Positions 22,731 to 26,495 of a stretch of DNA of 26,495 nt are shown piece by piece. The number at the start of each line of letters is the position of its first letter. The stretch's first letter is position 1. This stretch comes from CAYLNM01 sp964385045 (GTDB lineage: Bacteria > Planctomycetota > Phycisphaerae > Phycisphaerales > SM1A02). The notes beneath the pieces were generated by a model. That model was not told the origin of the DNA. It searched no databases and worked only from the letters and a program-made list of their open reading frames with translations. The stretch is taken from the NCBI GenBank assembly GCA_964385045.1, contig CAYLNM010000045.1, positions 1 through 26,495 on the forward strand, written 5' to 3'. A program made the translations under genes and the position numbers.

Positions 22731-23120
22731 GCCCGGGCGGCGTCGCACCGATCGCCGCTCCCGTGGGGAGGTGGCTCGGGCGGGGCCTCGTGCCGACGAC
22801 CACCGCGGTCCCGGAGGCTGACTCCGGGGCCGCGGTCGCGCGGCGGGCACGGTGGTCCCGCGAGCCGCCCGGGACCTGCCCCCCGCGAGCCCCACGACGC
22901 GCCGCGTGTCCACCGGCCCGAGCGGCTCGTCGACGAAGCGGTGCCGGATCCCGATCGAGGGATCGGCCATGCCGGTCGGGCCCGAGGGGCCGCCTCGGGC
23001 CGGCCGGCCGTCGACGTCGCGGTGGACGATCGGCAGCGTGGCCGGCAGCGACGCGTCGCCCGGGGCCCGGGGGCCGGCGACGGGTCGAGGGCCTCGGAGG
23101 TCGCCCGAGCACGGGGGCGG
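22731..23120. other. 390-bp convergent gap
   Basis: It separates the secreted protein (+) and the SoxB-like gene (-). It has two hairpins (22754-22775 and 22802-22836). A minus-strand stretch around 22850-23060 reads protein-like (MADPSIGIRHRFVDEPLGPV), but the frame never stops before running antisense through the secreted-protein gene and has no ribosome site. I cannot support a gene. Confidence 0.45.
22802..22836. terminator. 15-bp stem hairpin
   Basis: ACCGCGGTCCCGGAG (22802-22816) pairs with CTCCGGGGCCGCGGT (22822-22836) around a GCTGA loop; the only non-Watson-Crick pair is one T-G. It is the longest uninterrupted stem in the window and sits in the convergent gap, so termination is the likely role. 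No T-run is present. Confidence 0.5.
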
Positions 23121-24824
23121 TCACGGCTCCCGAGTGGCGTCGCCGGTCGGGAGCCCGGGTGGCGGCCCGTCCGGTTCTCCCTCCGTCTCCCGGTGGAGCG
23201 GGCCGAGCGTCTGCGAGCGCATCACCCCGTCGACGACCACGCAGCGGACTCGCCGGTCGTCGACGATCCGGATCGGCGAGTGCTCCGCGAGGAACCGCTC
23301 GACCGCGTCGTGGGTGGTGATTCCGAGTCGGCGGGTGTCCGTGCAGCCGGCGATCCGATGAACCCGGTCGGCGGGCGCTCCGGCGCGGTGGCCGGCGGCG
23401 ACGCGGTAGACGGCCTCGGCCTCGAGCGGCTCGCCCGCGAGGGTCAGCTCGCGAAGCCGGCGACCGGACGGCGCGGTCGTGTCGCAGGTGAGTCGCATGC
23501 CCGAGACCCGCGTCAGCCACCCGCCGAAGAGTCGTTCCGGATCGGGCGAGAACACGTGCTCGAGCTCCCGCTCCCAGTAGTCCCACAGCTCGGCGCCGGT
23601 GGTCAGGCCGGTCTTCAGCTCGAGCCGCAGCGGAAGCCAGGTCCAGAGGTCGCCGACCGTGATGGGCCCCGGCTCGGTGGGGGGTGCGAACCGGAAGCCG
23701 TTGGACACCGCCACGTCCGCGCCGGTCTCGGCGCGGATCGCGTCGGCGATCAGGGTGTCCAGCGACGTGTTCAGCACCCGGTAGCGGGCGAGCCAGGTGT
23801 CGGTGTGGCCGATCACCCGATCCATCCGCTCGCGGTGCGGCGCGAGAGCCGCGTCGACGACGCCGCGGACGGCGGGATCCTCGGGGAATCGATCCGGAAG
23901 CAGCTCGACGAGGCGCCAGTCGCGATCGACGACCTCGCCCCGCTCGACGGTGATGTCCAGCACGCCCACGAACGAGGCGAAGGCCCCCGGCTCGACGATC
24001 CACGTGTCGCCGCGAACGATCGGCTCGTAGGTGCGCTCGTGCGTGTCGGCGGAGAGCACGACGTCGAGGCCGTCGAGCCGCTCGGCGAGGCCGATCGCCT
24101 TCGGGAGCCCGATGTGCGTGGCCAGGATCACCACGTCGACGTCCCGCTCGGTCCGAAGCTCGTCGACGAGTGGCTGGAGCACCTCGGGGCCGACGAAGGC
24201 CAGGCCCCCGCTGAGGTGCGGCGGCTGCCGGCGGGGGATGTCGGGGTCCGTGAAGCCGATCACGCCGACCCGCACGCCGCCGAGCTCGTGGATGACGTAC
24301 CGCTCGAACACCGGCTCCTCGCTGTCCGCGTGGAGCATGTTGGCCGCCACGAGCGGATGGTCGAGCTCCGCGGCCCGTTCGAGGAGCGCGTCCTTGCCGT
24401 AGGCGACGGACCAGTTCCCCGGGACGCCGAGGTCGTAGCCCAGGGCGTTGGTCGGCTCGATCACGACCGTCCCCTCGGTCCATGCCGCGGGTCCGGAGCC
24501 CTGGATCGTGTCGCCGCCGTCGACGAACAGCACGCGATCGGGGCGCTCCTCCCGCAGTCGCCGCAGCACGGTGGCGATGCGGGCGAGGCCTCCCGCGTCA
24601 CGGACTCGCCGCTCGCCGCGTTCGTCCCAGAACAGCTCGGCGTGGGGCTCGATCTGGGCGTGGACGTCACTGACGTACGCGATCGAGATCGTGGTCCGCC
24701 GGTCGGTCTCCCCGGGGCCGCCCGGACCGCGTGGGGACGCGGTCGCGGGCGCCGGGCCGGCGGCACCGGCATGACCGGCGAGCAGCAGGAACGGCAGAAG
24801 CAGGAGAGCGGCGAGGGTGCGCAT
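23121..24824 (-). CDS. SoxB/5'-nucleotidase-family exported metallohydrolase
   Basis: A 567-aa protein with a signal peptide (MRTLAALLLLPFLLLAGHAGA). The N-terminal metallophosphatase domain (about 45-300) shows SDVHAQ (Asp53, His55), VDGGDTIQGSGPAAWTEG (Asp105), GNWSVAYG (Asn137), ATHIG (His237) and SADTHERTY (Asp260, His262). The C-terminal domain (about 330-520) has YRVLNTSLDTLIADAIRAE, AVSNGFRFAPP and VFSPDPERLFGGWLTRVSGM. Several of these phrases match SoxB (sulfate thiol hydrolase of thiosulfate oxidation) better than UshA: GDTxQGS..AxWTxG, G-x-W-x-x-x-YG, NPDP..GG..xRVxGM. The usual GHTH motif is ADTH here, so one His ligand is replaced by Asp. The gene follows the persulfide dioxygenase-like gene by 94 nt, supporting a sulfur role, but a nucleotidase is possible. 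No SoxYZ, SoxA or SoxX is in the window. Confidence 0.8.
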   Translation of the reverse strand: MRTLAALLLLPFLLLAGHAGAAGPAPATASPRGPGGPGETDRRTTISIAYVSDVHAQIEPHAELFWDERGERRVRDAGGLARIATVLRRLREERPDRVLFVDGGDTIQGSGPAAWTEGTVVIEPTNALGYDLGVPGNWSVAYGKDALLERAAELDHPLVAANMLHADSEEPVFERYVIHELGGVRVGVIGFTDPDIPRRQPPHLSGGLAFVGPEVLQPLVDELRTERDVDVVILATHIGLPKAIGLAERLDGLDVVLSADTHERTYEPIVRGDTWIVEPGAFASFVGVLDITVERGEVVDRDWRLVELLPDRFPEDPAVRGVVDAALAPHRERMDRVIGHTDTWLARYRVLNTSLDTLIADAIRAETGADVAVSNGFRFAPPTEPGPITVGDLWTWLPLRLELKTGLTTGAELWDYWERELEHVFSPDPERLFGGWLTRVSGMRLTCDTTAPSGRRLRELTLAGEPLEAEAVYRVAAGHRAGAPADRVHRIAGCTDTRRLGITTHDAVERFLAEHSPIRIVDDRRVRCVVVDGVMRSQTLGPLHRETEGEPDGPPPGLPTGDATREP

Positions 24825-24858
24825 GACGGGTGGCTCCGTCGGGAACGGGAACGGGAAC
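24825..24858. repeat. Hexamer repeat and small hairpin before the SoxB-like start codon
   Basis: Three exact GGGAAC copies (24841-24858; GTTCCC on the coding strand) lie 17 nt before the ATG. The 16 nt between them and the start codon contain GACGG...CCGTC, a 5-bp stem that includes part of the likely ribosome site (CGGAG). Confidence 0.55.
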
Positions 24859-24918
24859 GGCGAGGCAGGATGGCGAGGAATGGGGCCGGCGATGCGAGCG
24901 AGCGTCCGGCGATCCGGG

Positions 24919-26469
24919 TCAGCCGCGGCGCGTCAGGGAGGCTCGATGGCGTCGGCCCGGCGTCACGACCGGATAGCCGGCCGCGAGCCAGCCGTCCATC
25001 GATCCCGGGACGCTTCGGACGTCGAACCCGGCGCGCTTGAAGAGGCTCGCGCCGATGCTCGCGCGGTACCCGGTGCCGCAGTAGCAGACCAGCGGCTTCG
25101 ACCGGTCGAACTCGTCGATGCGTTCGGGGATCTCGGGCAGGAAGGCGTAGCGGGCCCCGGGGACGTGGCCGTCGTCCCACTCGGCGGGCTGGCGGACGTC
25201 GACGACCTGCAGGTCCGGATCCCCGATGCGCCGGTGGAGCTCGTGCACCGACATCTGCGGGAGGGTGTCGAACCGGCGGCCGGAGAGCGTCCAGTCGTCC
25301 ATGCCGCCCTCGAGGACCGTCGAAACGTCGGTCAGGCCCACGCGGGCGAGCCAGGCACTCGCCTCGGCCGCCCGCACGTCGGGCGGGACCACGAGGGCGA
25401 TCGGTCGATCGGGATCGAAGAGCCAGCCGCCCCACATCGAGATCGACGGCGTGTGTCCGATGTTGATCGCCCCGGTCAGGTGACCGCCGCCGAAGCCGAG
25501 CATGTGCCGGGTGTCGAGCAGCTGGACCTCCGGCCGCGAGATCCGCCGCTCGAACTCGGCCGGCGGGAGCGGCTCGGGCTCCCGGGTCGCGCCGAGGATC
25601 CCTGGCCCGCGGGCGTTCTCCCGTTTCATCCGCGGCCAGTAGGTGGGCACCGGCGGCTGGCTGAAGAGCAGCTCCTCGACGAAGGCCGCGGCGTCGGTGA
25701 ACTGCAGCGCCGGATTCGTGTCGCGCTCCACGCCCAGCGTCGCGTCGCCCTCCCGCTCGGTGATGTCCGCTCCGCAGGGCGAGCCGGGGCCGTGGGCGGG
25801 ATGGATGGGCAGGGCGTCGGGGAGCTCCTCGAACGAGCTTCGAAGCGACCTCCAGAGCGTCCGGGCGAGCGGTCCGGTGTTCTCGACGCCCATGAGGTCG
25901 GGCCGGCCCACCGAGCCCGCGAAGAGGAAGTCCCCGGTGAACAGGCCCCACGCGGCTCGAGGAACGCCGACCGGCGACGCGAGGAACGACATGTGCTCGG
26001 GGGTATGGCCCGGCGTGTGCAGCGCCCGCAGCGCGACGCCACCGACGCGGATCTCGTCTCCGTCGCGGATCGGCGAGATCGGGAAGCCGTACTCGGCTCC
26101 CCCCTCGACGCTTGCGTGGATGCGGGCCCCGGTGCGGCTCGCGAGCTCGCGGGAGCCGGAGACGAAGTCGGCGTGCACGTGCGTCTCGATCGCGTGCCGG
26201 ATCGTCAGGCGATGCTCGGCGGCGAGGTCGAGGTACGCATCGACGTCCCGGCGCGGGTCGATCACCGCCGCATCGCCGGAGAGCACGTCGCCGACGAAGT
26301 AGGAGTAGTGCGACAGGCCCCCGGCCTCGACACGCTCGAAGACGACCCCGATGGGGCGGGGGATCCGATCGACGGCGGCGCTCGAGGCGAGGACGCCGTC
26401 CCGAGGCAGCAGGACGGCACCGAGGCCGATGGCCCCGGCGTGCTGGAGGAACTCTCGACGCGTGCTCAT
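24919..26469 (-). CDS. Tat-exported ETHE1-like persulfide dioxygenase with two rhodanese domains
   Basis: A 516-aa protein. Residues 1-33 are a twin-arginine signal (STRREFLQ, then AGAIGLGAVLL). The metallo-beta-lactamase domain (about 38-280) has ETHVHADFVSG (His97, His99, Asp101), HTPGHTPEHM (His155), FTGDFLFAGSVGRPDL (Asp180) and HPAHGPGSPCG. The GSVGRPDL phrase and the HxHxDF motif are typical of ETHE1/BLH persulfide dioxygenases, which convert sulfane sulfur to sulfite with Fe(II) and O2; by homology the iron ligands are His97, His155 and Asp180. Rhodanese domain 1 (about 305-405) lacks a catalytic Cys; domain 2 (about 410-505) has VCYCGTGYRAS with Cys464 as the sulfur carrier. This is the layout of CstB-like enzymes, which are usually cytoplasmic. 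It is the first gene of a likely two-gene unit with the SoxB-like protein. AAGGAAG precedes ATG 26469. Confidence 0.88.
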   Translation of the reverse strand: MSTRREFLQHAGAIGLGAVLLPRDGVLASSAAVDRIPRPIGVVFERVEAGGLSHYSYFVGDVLSGDAAVIDPRRDVDAYLDLAAEHRLTIRHAIETHVHADFVSGSRELASRTGARIHASVEGGAEYGFPISPIRDGDEIRVGGVALRALHTPGHTPEHMSFLASPVGVPRAAWGLFTGDFLFAGSVGRPDLMGVENTGPLARTLWRSLRSSFEELPDALPIHPAHGPGSPCGADITEREGDATLGVERDTNPALQFTDAAAFVEELLFSQPPVPTYWPRMKRENARGPGILGATREPEPLPPAEFERRISRPEVQLLDTRHMLGFGGGHLTGAINIGHTPSISMWGGWLFDPDRPIALVVPPDVRAAEASAWLARVGLTDVSTVLEGGMDDWTLSGRRFDTLPQMSVHELHRRIGDPDLQVVDVRQPAEWDDGHVPGARYAFLPEIPERIDEFDRSKPLVCYCGTGYRASIGASLFKRAGFDVRSVPGSMDGWLAAGYPVVTPGRRHRASLTRRG

Positions 26470-26495
26470 GGGCGGCTTCCTTCGGTGGGCCGGGC

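Noticed and set aside
21033..22970. A 645-codon minus-strand open frame starting MADPSIGIRHRF
   Set aside because: Only the first ~50 codons lie in non-coding DNA; the rest is antisense to the secreted protein, which has a signal peptide, ribosome site and dockerin-like tail. No ribosome site for the minus frame.
1..26495. CRISPR arrays, insertion sequences, transposases, phage genes and tRNAs
   Set aside because: None seen: no spaced direct repeats of CRISPR type, no transposase or integrase motifs, no tRNA cloverleaf apart from the tRNA-like part of tmRNA.

Overview
This window is a very GC-rich bacterial chromosome segment. It most likely comes from a planctomycete of the Phycisphaerae type. 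The evidence is: paired dockerin-like tails (DLDGSGAVDFDDLLALLSAWG type) on secreted proteins; an ECF sigma factor overlapping a Ser/Thr kinase with a TPR-like C-terminal region; and a compact PilN/PilO/pseudopilin operon in which several pseudopilins carry large extra extracellular domains. The taxonomic call is inference, because no rRNA or other phylogenetic marker apart from tmRNA lies in the window.

Layout. Positions 86-7546 (+) hold a tightly coupled operon of the type II secretion / type IV pilus class: PilN-like, PilO-like, a PilP/GspB-like protein, the major pseudopilin GspG, and minor pseudopilins resembling GspH, GspJ, GspI and GspK/PilX. The last three are joined by GTGA or TGATG stop/start overlaps. 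They are unusual because GspJ has a ~370-residue C-terminal extension with a LamG-like stretch, GspI ends in a PKD domain, and GspK carries a CBM4/9-like module. Convergent to this operon, 7618-9599 (-) encodes a single-domain response regulator and a GAF/HD-GYP protein, so c-di-GMP signalling may influence the adjacent machine. A DCC-family thiol-disulfide protein (9848-10315, +) faces a secreted repeat protein with two dockerin-like repeats (10561-11790, -). The gap between them contains four strong inverted repeats.

From 12053 comes an unrecognised protein with a possible helix-turn-helix near its N-terminus, divergent from the secreted protein across an AT-richer promoter region with a 14-bp palindrome. 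Then follow the tmRNA gene ssrA (13561-13904, tag ANTQYALAA) with a clear terminator, and a two-gene lipoprotein operon (14258-16172). About 700 bp without a convincing gene follows.

On the minus strand, 16878-17444 is a YgaP-like membrane rhodanese and 17582-20675 is the kinase/ECF-sigma pair. Divergent from the sigma gene is a second large secreted dockerin-tailed protein (21048-22730, +). The window closes with two minus-strand genes that look like an exported sulfur-handling unit: a Tat-targeted ETHE1-like metallo-beta-lactamase protein fused to two rhodanese domains (24919-26469), followed by a SoxB/5'-nucleotidase-family metallohydrolase (23121-24824).

Most interesting: the minor pseudopilin set decorated with carbohydrate-binding-type domains, which may make a glycan-binding pilus or pseudopilus tip, and the exported persulfide dioxygenase plus SoxB-like pair. 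Both are predictions from sequence reading only; no homology search or structure prediction was run.
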